In this document: piece after piece, positions 10,793-22,546 of the stretch
Layout of the letters: every line of letters begins with the position of its first letter
How positions within the stretch are numbered: the first letter of the stretch is position 1
NCBI GenBank assembly: GCA_026826555.1
Contig: JAKSZT010053881.1
Coordinates: 8,053,257-8,117,256 of the forward strand
DNA: 64,000 nt
Direction: 5' to 3'
Origin: Tolypeutes matacus
Lineage: Eukaryota; Chordata; Mammalia; Cingulata; Chlamyphoridae
Position numbers and translations under genes: made by a program
The notes under the pieces: model-generated
Told to the model about the DNA's origin: nothing
What the model saw: only the letters and a program-made list of their open reading frames with translations
Database searches by the model: none

Positions 10793-10980
10793 CCAGCCTG
10801 CCCTAGGGAGTCCAGACCTCCTTCCAGGTCTGAGGTGGGTACCAGCCAAACTGAAGCCTGCACTGTCCAGCCTCTGGCCTGCCCCAGAGAGTCTGGACCT
10901 CCTCCCAGCCACGAGGCAGGTACCAGCCAAACTCCACTTATGCACTGCCCAGCCTCCACCCTGCCCTGAGGAATCTGCCT
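10793..10980 (+). repeat. 75-82 bp tandem repeats in the ERV-L leader
   Basis: Unit 1 (10,793-10,866) and unit 2 (10,867-10,948) share ccagcct, cc(t/c)agagagtc-like, gacctcct, aggt(g/a)gg and taccagccaaact in the same order. A partial third unit starts at 10,949. The piece before unit 1 is also related. The repeats are absent from the right-hand LTR. Confidence 0.65.
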
Positions 10981-11099
10981 TCCAACCCCTGCCTAAAGAG
11001 ATTAACCGTGTCTCACCAGAAGAAAATGCAAAGGAATGCCCTGAGCCACTCCTGTCATTGCCCAATGGGCTCATGAACAAAGTAGCCATGGAGGTAGGG

Positions 11100-11720
11100 A
11101 TGGAGGTTATGCTCAGCAACATGGACTTCCCCTCACCAAGGCTGACTTGGCTACAGCCACTGCTGAATGCCCATTCTGCCAGCAGCAGATTGGCACCATT
11201 CCTCAAGGTGACCAGCCTGCTACTTGGTGGCAGATTGACTACTTTGGGCCACTTCCACCATGGAAGGGGCAGCGATTTGTTTTAACTGGAATAGACATAT
11301 ACTCTGGCTATGGGTTTGCATTTCTGGCATGCAATGCTTCTTCCAAAACTACCATCCATGGACTTACCGAATGTCTTATCTACCGCAATGGCATTCCACA
11401 CAGCACCTGATCAAGGCACCCATTTCCCAGCAAATGATGTGCGGGAATGGGCACATGCCCATGGAATTCACTGGTCTTACTATGTTCCCCATCACCCTGA
11501 AGCAGCTGGATTAATAGAACGGTGGAATGGCCTTTTGAAGACTCAATTATCGTACCAACTAGGTGGCAATACCTTGCAGGGCTGGGGCAATGTTCTCCAG
11601 TAGGCTGTGTATGCTCTGAATCAGCATCCTCTCTATGGTGCTGTTTCTCCCATAACCAGGATTCATAGGTCCAGGAATCGAGGGGTGGAAATGGGAGTGA
11701 CTCCACTCACTATTACCTCT
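11100..11720 (+). pseudogene. ERV-L integrase remnant
   Basis: The retroviral integrase joins viral DNA to host DNA. Remnants visible across two frames include a CxxC zinc-binding half near 11,167, the first catalytic Asp codon at 11,237-11,239, the second at 11,409-11,411 and the Glu at 11,517-11,519. The last two have 35 residues between them, the DD35E spacing. A frame change falls between the first and second Asp (around 11,400), and an in-frame stop lies at about 11,601. It is an old, non-functional copy without RT or gag beside it. Confidence 0.8.
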
Positions 11721-11889
11721 AGTGACACACTAGGAAAATTTTTGCTTCCTGTCCCTGCAACCTTAAGCTCTGGTGGTCTACAGGTTTTAGTCCCAAAAGG
11801 AAGAGTGCTGCAACCAGGGAACACAATGATTCCATTGAACTGGAAGTTAAGACTGCCACCTGACCACTTTGGGCTCCTCTTACCTGTGA

Positions 11890-12265
11890 ATCAATAGGCA
11901 AAGAAGGGAATTACTGTACTGGCTGAGGTGATTGATCCAGACTGTCAAGGGGAAATAGGACTACATCTACATAATGGAGGAAAAGAAGAGTTTACCTGGA
12001 ATGCAGGAGATACTCTAGGGTGTCTCCTAGTACTGCCATGCCCTGTGATTAAAGTCAATGGAAAATTGCAACAAACCAATTCAAGCAAGACTAACAATGG
12101 CCCAGAATCTTCAGGAATGAAAGTTTGGGTCACCCCACCAGGCGAAGAACCACGGCCAGCTGAAGTGCTTGCTGAAGGTAACAGGAACATGGAATGGGTA
12201 GTGGAAGAAGGTAGCAATAAATATGAACTTCAACCATGTGACCAGTTACAGAAACAAGGACTGTA
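11890..12265 (+). pseudogene. ERV-L dUTPase-like remnant downstream of integrase
   Basis: Just after a stop at 11,896 the frame shows a dUTPase-type motif (IDPDCQGEI, 11,931-11,957), then a Gly-containing region to about 12,060. dUTPases hydrolyse dUTP to limit uracil in DNA. A dUTPase located after integrase is a recognised hallmark of the ERV-L group and supports the family assignment. The frame is separated from integrase by a stop, and the following sequence to 12,265 is open but not recognised. Confidence 0.65.
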
Positions 12266-12603
12266 ATAGTCATGAACTCTTCTTCCTCGTTTCGTTGTGA
12301 GTATGATTGTATATGTACACAAAACAAATTTCTTTGTTTTCTTCCCCAACCTTTTCCCCTATCATATGAAAAGTTGTATTAATTTCACATCATAATATTT
12401 AAGGATGTCAAGTTTAAGAGTGAATATTACCCAAGGACTTGCACCCTATTCTGTGGGGAATTAATGTGTTTCCGGTTGTATAAGGGGAGTTGAACATTGT
12501 TAGACAGAAATAAATATGTATGCTTGTCTGTTATTGTTTTTACTTAGAGACTAAGTATGGTTTAGGGTAATGTGTATGGTTGCCAAGTTGACAATGGGTG
12601 GAC

Positions 12604-13055
12604 TGTGATGGTTAGGTTAATGTGTCAACTCAGCTGGGTAATTGTGTCCAAGTGTTTGGTCCAGCAAGCACTGGGCTAATTGTAATACAAGAGTATTTAT
12701 GGACTTCGATCATGAGTGAGTTTACTGCATGAATGGCTGATTACATCTGCATCAATCAGGGAGATTACATCAGCAATGGGTGATGCTTTTATCCAATCAG
12801 TTGAATGCCTTAAAAGGGGGAGTGATCTCAACATTCAGAGAGAATTCCCAGCTTGTCGTTGGACAGCCAACTTCTCCTAGAAACTCATCAAGAACCTTCA
12901 TTGGACTTTCATTGGAGCCCCTGGCTTGTAGCCTGCCTGCGGAACCTGGACTTGTGCATTCCCATGGTTGCATGAGAGACTCTTACAAAACCTTATATTA
13001 TTGACAGATATCTCCTGTTGATTCTGTTTCCCCAGAGAACCCTGACTAATATACC
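12604..13055 (+). repeat. ERV-L-type 3' LTR
   Basis: It begins TGTGATGGTTAG and ends near taatata. Internal signals are a CCAAT box (12,793-12,797), a TATA-like ttaaaagg (12,810-12,817) and a predicted start near 12,837. About 35 bases of sequence not belonging to the LTR follow (to 13,089), then the A run. This suggests the copied RNA read through the LTR end before polyadenylation. Confidence 0.7.
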
Positions 13056-13615
13056 ATGTCAATTGTAATTTCATTCTATCTGCCAAATCAAAAAAAAAAA
13101 AAAAAAAAAAAAAAAGCATGGGCAAATTTGAAAAAGGATCAATCAGAACTTCTAAATATTAAAATAAAATAGTCTCTAAAACACAGTGGATAAATTAAAT
13201 ACAGCTAAAATTCCTAAAGAACTAAGGAAATTACCAAGCACACAGCACTGAGAAGAGAATAAAAAGAAGTGACATGCCACAGGGTTCCATTTCCAGTTAA
13301 GGTGAAAGAAACAGCATCAACCTTATCTCTCCTGATTACAACTAAAACCCTAGTTAAAACACATAATTATCAGAAGATTCTGAGAAATACATAAAAGCAG
13401 TCAGACTGGATAGGGAGCACAGAACTCAAGGGAGAACCCAGTGGAGAATCTCAGGGTTTGTTTGTTTTTTTCCTTCCTCTTATGTATCCTGGCTTGGGCT
13501 CTGGGGCAGCCCAAAGCTGGAACTGTGCATGGATACTGACAAGGGAAGCTCCAAGAGAAGCTCACTCTCTCTGGCCAGAGGACTGAGAATGGGGAGCCTT
13601 GCAAAGCAAATTTTC

Positions 13616-13950
13616 CATTTGACTCTCAAGTGCCAGCAATGAAAGGATAGCCCCCCACTCACCCACTTACAGGTGAGGCAGCAACTGCCCAGAGCCATTT
13701 TGACTCTCAATCACCAGCAAACCAACAGTAGACCTCCTCCACAGGGATAATAGAGGAGTCCCCTGGGAATAGAGCCCTTTGGACTCTCCAGCACTAGCAA
13801 GGAAGTGGTACCTCTCCTCCTCCAAGCATAGCAGAAGTAACCCTGGGGTGATGCATTTGGAGTCACCAACACATGTAACAAGACAACACTTCTACTACTA
13901 CCCAGAGTTATGGCAGAGGTTGCTTCTTTGGGGTGGATCCCTTTGGTTGA
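13616..13950 (+). repeat. About 80-bp tandem repeats in an L1-type 5' region
   Basis: The phrase tttgactctc or a variant recurs at 13,621, 13,702, 13,782, 13,860 and 13,949, that is, at 81, 80, 78 and 89 bases. Each is followed by a 'ca..cagcaa'-like stretch. A matching unit lies at 10,049. L1 5' UTRs made of monomers are known in other mammals. Confidence 0.6.
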
Positions 13951-15211
13951 CTCTCTCCCCACCCTATACCAGGCATAGGCCATGATGGCAAAAGCAGCAG
14001 TGGTGGTCCCACAGGCTCTTTTCTATTTCTGATTGACCCCAAGGCATTGCCAGATGTGAAAAGTGCATGACAAATGCAGGAGGCTAGAGCCTCTGAATTC
14101 TAGCTAGAACACCTAGAAATGGGACCCTTGGGAACCAGATAGTGATGAAGGAGCTATAAAGAAGGCAGTCAGAGAAAGGGGTCCTTTAAATCACTGTATG
14201 AAGTTCTCAGCTCACCCTTAAGCTGAACATGCATGAACTCTACCATAATCAGTACAGCAAAGGCTTTGAGAACTGAACAACAGTGTAGATCACTGGGTAC
14301 ACAAGCTGTGAAGACCAAAATAGCATTACAAAGTACTTGAAAATTAAATTGTCATTAGAAACAGAGCCCACAGACTCCAGGTCAGAACTTGGAGTCTGAA
14401 CCCATTGGGTGGACTGCCTGCTGAAAAAAAAAAAAGAACAAGAAGAAAAAAAATAACAAACAATAAAAGCAAACAACAAAAAAAAAAACCTCTGCAGAAG
14501 ATTTTAATAGGACCTAGAATCTCATAACACAGTATTCAAAATAGCCAGGGTACAATCCAAAATTACTCAATATTCAAAGAACCAAGAAACCTAAACAAAT
14601 CAAGGGAAAAGACAACCATCAGACACCAACATTGAGTTGACTCAAATGTTAGAATTATCAGACAAACATCCTAAAGCAGCTATTATAACCATGCAACATG
14701 AAGTAAGAGTAAATAATCTAGAAACAAAGAGAAAGACAGATCATCTAAGCCAAGAAATAGAAGCTACAAGGAAAGAACCAAATGAAAAGTCTAGAGCCGA
14801 AAAAAATAACTGAAAGTTTAAATTCATTGGAAGACCTCAATATCAGAATGGAGTTGAAAGAAGAGAGAGTGAACTTGAAGACAGATCAGTATAAATTAGC
14901 CAATCTGAAAAAAAAAGAGTAGAAAAAAATGAACAGAGACTAAAGGACCTATGGAGAAATAGGTCTAACATTTATCTTCCAGAAGAGAGGAAAAAGAGAC
15001 TGGTACAGAAAAAATATTTTAATAAATAATGGCTGAAACTACCCAAATTTGGTGAAAGACATAAATGTACAGATCTAAGAATGATGACAAACCATAAACA
15101 AAATAAACTTAAAAGAAAACACACCCAGACATATAATTAACTGCTAAAAGCCAAAGACAATTTTTTAAAATCTTGAAAGCAACCAGGAAAGAAAATTACA
15201 TTATATTGGGC

Positions 15212-15226
15212 GGGGGGGGGGGGGGG
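15212..15226 (+). repeat. Poly(G) run
   Basis: Fifteen consecutive G inside the old L1-like element. Length may vary between individuals or be a sequencing artefact. Confidence 0.8.
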
Positions 15227-15949
15227 CGAGATTTGAATAACTGCAGATTTCTCATCAGAAGCCATGGAGTCCAAAAGACAATGGAACAATATTTTTAAAG
15301 TACTGAAAGAAAAGAACTGTCAACCTATATCAAAACTACCCATCAGAATGAAGGGAAAATAAAAACATTCTCAGATGAAGGAAAACTAAGAAAATTTGTC
15401 ACCAACAGACCTGCTTTTGAAAAAGTGTTAAAGATCATGTTGTGAAGACACAAAAGGACAGATATTGTATGATTCCACTACATGAAATATCTGGAATATG
15501 TAAACTTATAGAGACAAAAAGTAGAGTACAAGTTACCAGGAGCGAGAGTGAGGAGAAATAGGCACTTAATGCATCATTGGTGCAAGGTTTCTGTTTGAGG
15601 TAATGGAAGTCTTGGTAATGGATAATGGTGATGATAACACAACATTGTGATTGTGATCAATCTCACTCAATTAAGTGCTTGGAAATAGTAAATGGGAAAT
15701 TTTATGTTGCATATGTCTTTACATATTTTTTTTTTTTTTTAATGCCAAAGAAAGCTCTTCAAGTGTTAGGAGAGTGATAACAGAAGGAAACTTGTAATGT
15801 CAGGAATGAAGGAAAAGCAACAGGAATTGTAAATATCTGGTTTAATAAAACGGACTGTTTTTCTCCTCTTAAATTCATTATAATATGTACGATTATTGAA
15901 AACAAATTATAACACCTTCTAATGGGGTTGTTAATGTAAATAGATGTGA

Positions 15950-17360
15950 TATATGACAACTATATCAAAAATTGGGAAAGGTAAAGGGGTCTGTCTAGTT
16001 CACATTCATTTTCATTTCAAGTGTATTTAGAATTTCACCAAGATATATTACATTTTTTAATTTTTGAGAATTGAAATTATTTAGAGTATATTGCCTGGTC
16101 ATAATAGAATTAAATTAGAAAACACTCACAGATGGATATCTGAAAATCCCCAAATATACAGAAATGAAATAACCACACTACTAAATAATCTATGGTCAAA
16201 GAAAAAGCACTGAAATTTTTTAAAATAATTTTGTACTGATGAAAATACAACATATCGAAATTTGTGAAATATGGTTTAAAATAGCATTTAGAGGAAATTT
16301 TATTATATAAGTACATATATTAGAAAAGAAGAAAGCTCTTAAATCAATTATCTAAGCTTCTACCTTGAGAACAATACATCACAACCCAGAGGGACAGAAA
16401 TTCAAGGCTGATTCAACATTTGAAAAACAATCAAAGCAATCCACCAAATTACAGACTAAACAAGAAAAAATGCCTGATCATACCAACAGATACAAAAAAA
16501 AAGCATGTGAGAAAATTCAACTTCCATTCATGATAAACACTCTCAGCAAACTAAGAATAGAACAGAACTTCCCTGATCTGATAAAAGGCATATAATAACC
16601 TACAGCTAACATCAACTTAATGGTCAATGACTGAATTCTTTCCTCCTATGATCAGTAACTAAGCAAGATCCACTATCACCATTCCTATTCAATATCACCA
16701 CCTCTATTCAATATCATTCTGGAAGTCCTAACAAGTACAATAAGATAAGAAAAACAAAAGCCATTAATTGGAAAGGAAGAAATAAAACTATCCCTATTTG
16801 CAGACAACATGTTTATTTACATAGAAAACCCAAAGGAATCTACAAAAGAAAGCTAATAAACATTTTTAGCAAGGTCAATCATATTTCCATACACTAGAAA
16901 TAATTAATTGAAAACTGAAATAATTTACAATAACCCCTATAAAATAAAATATGTGAAGAATCTGTAAGTTGAAAACTACAAAACCATGATTAAAAAAATA
17001 AAAAAGGTCTAAATAAATGGAGAGACACTCCATGTTCACAGATTGGAAATTTTAATATAGTTAAAATGTCAATTTTTCCCAAAAGTGATCTATAGATTTA
17101 ATATAAACCCAATAAAAATCCCAGAAAGATACTTGATGATATAGATATGCATTCCAAAATTTGTATGGCAAAGTAAATGAACTAAATTTTCCAAATAATT
17201 TTGAAAAAGAACAAGTGGAGAACTCACATTAGTCGACATGAAATGTATTGTAAAGCTACAGTAATCAAGACATTGTAATGTTGGTGAAAGGATATATACA
17301 TAATCAATGGAGAGGAATATCAAGTTCAGAAATACTCCCACAAAAATATGGTCAATTTTT
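15950..17360 (+). mobile_element. Old sense L1 ORF2 remnant, left part
   Basis: The text tracks L1 ORF2 from the region equal to 3,990 in the young L1 up to the RT core. Near 16,600-16,830 are degenerate counterparts of the RT motif B and FADD regions ('ccactatcaccattcctattcaatatc', 'ctatttgcagacaaca'). Stops and indels are frequent. It is broken at 17,360 by an antisense L1 insertion and resumes at 18,381. Confidence 0.75.
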
Positions 17361-18371
17361 CTTATTTTTTTTCTTTATTAGAGAAGTTGTGAGATTACAG
17401 AACAATCATGAAAAAGAAAAAAAAAACAGGATTCCCATAAACCACCTCACCAACAACAACTTGCACTGGTGTGGAAGATTTGTTAAATTTTATAACACAT
17501 TTTTATAATTGTACTAAATTAATTAAAGTCCATGGTTTAACTTAGGGTTCACTGTTTGTGTAGTGTAGTCCCATTGGTAATTTTTTTTATTCTGTTACCA
17601 TGTACACAATCTAACAGTTCCCCTTTTAATCATATCCAGATATATATATTTCAGTGCTGTTAATTGCATTCACAATGTTGTGCTACCATCACCACCATCC
17701 ATTACCAAAACATTTCCATCATTCCAAATAGGAACCCTGTACATTTTATGCCATAAATTCCCATTCCCTATCCCCACCCCGTCCTTGGTAACTTATATTC
17801 TAGTTTGTTTGTTCTAATTGTTTCAAATCAGTGAGATCATACAGTATTTGTCCTTTTGTGTCTCATTTATTTCACTCAACATGATATCTTCAGGGTTCAC
17901 CCATGTTATCACATGTATCAGGACTTCTTTCCTTCTTAGGGCTGAATAATATTCCATTGCATATATACAACATTTTTTATCCATTCATCAGTTGATAGAC
18001 ACTTGGGTTGCTTCCATCTTTTGACAATTGTGAATAATGCTGCTACTAACATTGGTGTGCAAATTTCTGTTCAAGTTCCTACTTTCAATTCTTTGGGGGT
18101 ATATACCTAGTAGTGACATTGTCAGGTCATATGGTAGTTCTATACTTATCTTTCTAAGGAATCACCAAACTGTCTTCCACAGTGAGTGCACCATTTTACA
18201 TTGCCACCAGTGATGATAAGTGTTCCTATTTCTCTGCATCCTTTCCATCCCTTGTTATTTTCTGTTTTTTAATAGCAGCCATTCTAATGGGTGTGAAATG
18301 GTATCTCATTGTGGTATTGTCTTCCATTTTCCTAATGGCCAATGATGTTGAACATTTTTTCATGTGGTCAA
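17361..18371 (-). mobile_element. 5'-truncated antisense L1 with target duplication
   Basis: The minus strand runs from distal ORF2 (near 18,371) to a 3' UTR and an A-rich end at 17,361-17,380. It is flanked by the 9-bp duplication tcaattttt at 17,352-17,360 and 18,372-18,380. It sits inside an older sense L1, whose text continues on both sides. Confidence 0.85.
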
Positions 18372-18380
18372 TCAATTTTT

Positions 18381-19270
18381 GACAAAGGAGCAAAGGCAAT
18401 TCAATGTCTTTGTCTTTTAAACAAATGGTGCTGGACAACTAGACATCCGTAAGCAAAAAAAATAAACTTCAACCTATACCTGACACCATACACAAATATT
18501 CAATAAAAATAAATAATAGGCCTAATGGAAAATATAAAACTCTTAGAAGAAAACATAGGAGAAAATCTTCATGAACTTAGGTTAGTAAAAATGTTCTTAG
18601 ATAAAACATCATGAGATTCATGAGCAAAGTTAAAGTAAAGGCATGCCACAGGCTGAAGAAAATATTTGCAATGCAAATAATTAACAAAAGATTGGTGTCC
18701 AGAATACAAAAAGGGCTCCCACGAAGCAATAAGAACAGATAAGTGATCCAATAGAAAAATGATCAAAAGATATGTATAGATAATCTCAGAAGGAAAAAGA
18801 CAAAAATAAAAGAATCCATGGAGGAGAAACATGGGAAAAAATGCTCAGCATTACTAATAATGCAAAAGAAAATAACGAAATACCATTTAAAACCTAATCA
18901 GCTTGGCAAAAATTTATGTCTGGCAATACCAAGCATTGGCAAAACAGTAAGACACTGATTTTCTGGTGGAAAGGTAAGTTGGTACCACCACTTTGGAAAG
19001 AAATTCAGCAATTTCTGAAAATTTTGTAATTATGTATACCCTATGACTCAGAAACTCCACTTCTGTTTATAGAAACTTTCAGAAACTCTTGCATATGAAC
19101 ACAGAGACATATTTAAGAATGTTCATTGGAGTTTGGTAGTCATAGAAAACAATTGGAAACAAGCTATGCATACAAAGTATGTATGGTATGCAAAAGTATG
19201 ACACCATTTATGTCAACTTTGATATGGTTTATGCAAAATTTTAAATGTACAAATAAATGACCCACTGTAT
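18381..19270 (+). mobile_element. Old sense L1 ORF2 remnant, right part
   Basis: The L1 broken at 17,360 continues here ('gacaaaggagcaaaggcaat' equals the stretch after the RT core). It runs through the ORF2 C-terminal region, including degenerate counterparts of the young L1's 6,950-7,560. Coding capacity is lost. Confidence 0.75.
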
Positions 19271-19730
19271 TATGTACAGTGGTGGATGTTATGGTGTTCC
19301 ACCAGTTCCCTTCAACACCAACATCTTCATTACCCCAGCTATTAGGAATATTGGCTACTGAAGGCTCACAACTAAATTCCTCTCTAGGACTTGGGACTCA
19401 GCAGGATAGATCTGTCTTTCCCAGTGTTATACCCTAGAGAAAGACTGCATCTAATTACTAGTCAAGAAAGGGGGTCCAAAGAATTGGACTCTTTTCTTCA
19501 ATTGTGACAACTTTGCACAACCATCCCAGCTTCAGAAATCTCTGTAGAATCAGCTGAAACATCTGCTGTGATTGCATCATGGTTCAACTTCTTTCTTTAC
19601 TCAGTCTTTCTGATCTTACCCTTCATGGGTGTGTCTCCTGAGAACACCCCACAATAAACCTCCACACTCAAACATGAGAGTCTCAGAGCATGTTTCCTGG
19701 GGAGTCCAACTTATGATATGTAGTAAAATT
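19271..19730 (+). repeat. LTR-like repeat with AATAAA near its end
   Basis: A block unlike the L1 around it, containing 'ccccacaataaacctcc' at about 19,648-19,664 and ending near 'ccaacttatgata'. This arrangement resembles the 3' end of several mammalian LTRs. Family not identified; ends are approximate. Confidence 0.4.
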
Positions 19731-19911
19731 AAGTTTACCTCCAGAAAGGAAGAGAGGGCAATGAGATTTAGGGCAAGAATAAGGAAAAGATGATAGGCTT
19801 AATCTGGGTATCTCATATTATTTTCTTTACTTTTCATTTTTGAAATATTTTGTAATTTTTATAAATACATGCATGGCTTCATCAGACACTATGATACATA
19901 CCGTATTAATC

Positions 19912-20501
19912 TGCCAAAAGGGTGCTGATGGAAAGTACCAGAAATCTGTTGGATTTTATAAAGGGTTTTTATTTGGGGTAAAAGCTTACAGTTACAAAGC
20001 CCTAAAGAGTCCAACTCAAGGTTACTTTCTCACCAAAGTCAGTTGCCATGTGTTGAAGCAAGATGGTCACTGATCTCTGTGAGGGTTCAGCCTTTCCCTC
20101 TGGGCTTCCTTTCTCTCAGCTGCAGGCTGGCATAGGGCTTGTACCTCAGGGCTTCCTCTCTCTTCTGGCATAGGGCTCGTTTCTTTCCCGACCTTCTGTA
20201 TCAGTCTCCGCTCTCTTCCCAAGGTCAGTTGTAAATTATCAGGCAAATGGCTCATATCTTCCCCAGGCCTTAGCTGTTTGAGCCTTCTCCTTTCTGTCAC
20301 ATGGCAGGATCAAAATGACAAAGTTCTTTCCTCTATGTGTCTTCTTGAATGTGTGCCCATTTATATCAGCCCACCAAGGGGGCAGGGACTCAACCGGAGT
20401 CAATTCAAGTCAAATACCTCTGCTAGTTACATAATAATTTCTAGAAAATTCATTAAATGCAACGTAGATTATACTTTAGCCCGGGGCAGGGGGGCACTTC
20501 A
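19912..20501 (-). repeat. Probable antisense solo LTR
   Basis: On the minus strand it would begin TGAAGTGCC (20,501), carry a TATA-like tataaatgg (about 20,350-20,358), an AATAAA (about 19,966-19,971), and end at CA (19,912). This order is that of an LTR. I do not recognise the family, and no matching target duplication is apparent. Confidence 0.5.
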
Positions 20502-22477
20502 AATGTTGAAAAGTAGGTGAAACAGTCTTCATGTACTTAGCTAACTTCTCAGAAAGTCAATTGTAAAATATCTATAAAAGATTTTTAAATCATTGTAATT
20601 CTGCCATAAAAACAAATAGAAAAATATTCACTATTTTTGCAAGACCAAAAAGATAAAGACTTCTCTCTTGTCTATCATAACAGAGTTTCTTCTCATTGGG
20701 TTTTCATAGCAATTTGAAAGTAGAACATTAACAAAAATAAGTTTATACCGTATTTCCCATATATTATCTTTTTATCAATATCATGTCTTTAGTTATGAAT
20801 CCCGATGTTGTGAGGCCTTAATTTTACTCTTCAGACTACTTTAAATATCAGCACTTGGGACCATACAAATTACAGCATGCATGTCAAGAAACTAGTGGGG
20901 GAAACTACTACCCTATAACTTTACAAAATTTGAAGAAGCTGTTGGATATATGAATCATTAAGGTACAAATTCACTCTGCCGCCTCACTCTACTCACAGAT
21001 TCAAAAACTAGCCAAGCACACTTGAAAGGGCTTGCTTGGTGAGAAAATCATTTTTCTCTTTCTTGATATATGCACATGCTCATACAACACACTCATTGCT
21101 TCATGTTCACAAGCCAGCAGCAGAGTGGGTCTGGAAAAGGGAAATGATCCCTAAAAGACTTCTTAGAAAAGCTATCCCTTCCCACAAAAAAACACCAAAC
21201 TGCACATAAGTGCTAAATTTCCAGGAGTGCAGACATAGTGAAAGGCAGATAAACTAAAATTCTGTGTTTACAGAATAGATTAAACATCAAAAAGAAGAGA
21301 CCCTAAAAAATTCCCCTTACAATAAAACTTTTTATTTAGTTCTTATTTTTAGTGCTTTCCCACAGAGAATAGAATATGAAACCAAGGAGCCCAGTCTAAA
21401 CCCAGAGAGGGAACATTAAAGGGCATAAGAAAAAGAACTGAAGAATTACTCAACGGACAAAAGATTGAAGAGCTTTGGTGATTTTTTTTCTGGAGGATGG
21501 CTTAAACTACAGAAGCCTGAGGGAAAAAGTAAAAAGTCTTGGATAAAGGCTAAGACTGGTAAGATAGACTTGGGCTAGGAAAGAGGAAAGTCTCTGCAGT
21601 GGCAGCCAGAGGCAGTTTCAAGAGTTGCCATCTGCTTTGCAGGATTGGAGCTATTTCACTGATTGTTTCTAAGCCTATGTTCGAAAAACAAGGCAATTGC
21701 ACAAGATGAGGTTCAGATTATCCCAGAAACCCAAACATTTTGGGCTGCCAATATGGGTAAGTGACCACAAAGTAAAACATACTCTGTTCACATATGTGTG
21801 TTTTACTAAGTCAAGTTTCTTGCTTTCAATGATTTTGTTATCTTACACAGGAGAAAAGATATCTATATAGTATAACCTGTGATTAAAAACAAACATAAAT
21901 TTATGTCTATAATTAACTACTGTCATATAACATGTAAGAGCTAAGTACTTCAAGAAGGTATGGAGAAAGCAAGGCTGAGATAAGAGTTATTCTGCTAGAA
22001 TATAACCAGAATCAGGTAAAAAAGAATGGATAACTGGATAACTATTTCCCTGAAGAAGTAAGTTTAAACATTAATCTTGAATGTGGTAGGAGTCATGGTT
22101 CAGTGAAGAAGAATAAGAGGAAAATGTAACAAATGGAAACATTGTCACCTTCGAGAGATCCAAGTCAAATGAGAAGAGTGTGCTTGAGATTTGCATTGCT
22201 GAAAAAAAAATAGTGTGTTAAAAAGTGCATTTAAAATGGCAGGCTGTTAGAGATTTAGTGCCTATGATCAGTTTTAATTTGGTGAATGAATAAAAGAATT
22301 AATCAACAATAGGCATGATGGAAGGTTTAGCTGGTATTGACGAGAATGAGTTAAAACTGTTAAGATTTTCTCTTACTTGCAAGCTAACGTGTTAGCCTGC
22401 CAGTTTCATGGATACTGACAGAAGACATGAGACTCCAAGATCAGAGACAAAGGACCTTATTCATGGCACAACAAGTT
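20502..22477. other. No gene or clear repeat seen
   Basis: AT-rich non-coding sequence, apparently unique or too diverged to recognise. No open frame with recognisable content and no RNA gene. Confidence 0.5.
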
Positions 22478-22546
22478 GTAAGAGCATCATTTTTTGCCTT
22501 TTTTTAAGAAGGAGCTTTAGATTACATAAATGTTAAATTAAAAATG

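Larger units (their letters stand above)
10653..13109 (+). mobile_element. ERV-L retrovirus RNA copy inserted by L1 machinery (processed retrocopy)
   Basis: The block carries ERV-L integrase and dUTPase remnants, an R-region copy at its left end and a complete LTR at its right end (12,604-13,055). It ends in a run of As (13,090-13,115 including target bases) and is flanked by the 12-bp duplication aaaaaagcatgg at 10,641-10,652 and 13,110-13,121. A proviral integration would give a short duplication directly at the LTR ends and no poly(A). The left end aligns to position 12,837 in the right LTR, 27 bases downstream of a TATA-like ttaaaagg (12,810-12,817), so it coincides with the expected transcript start. 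Gag, protease and RT are missing. Confidence 0.75.
13122..15735 (+). mobile_element. Old L1/HAL1-like element with degenerate ORF1 and 3' UTR
   Basis: A 5' region with tandem repeats (13,616-13,950) is followed from about 14,500 by a degenerate coiled-coil and ORF1p-like sequence. Near 15,240-15,340 lies the counterpart of the ORF1p C-terminal domain ('gcagatttctcatcagaagccatgga', also at 2,504-2,527 in the young L1). The 3' part (15,440-15,735) is the typical end of old L1M/HAL1 elements, finishing in a T-rich and A-rich stretch. No ORF2 is seen between ORF1 and the 3' end, which is why HAL1 (an ORF1-only L1) is suggested. Many stops are present. Confidence 0.6.

Noticed and set aside
10653..13109. 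Functional retroviral gene or domesticated integrase/dUTPase
   Set aside because: Frames are broken by a frame change near 11,400 and stops at about 11,601 and 11,896, so there is no sign of preserved coding function.
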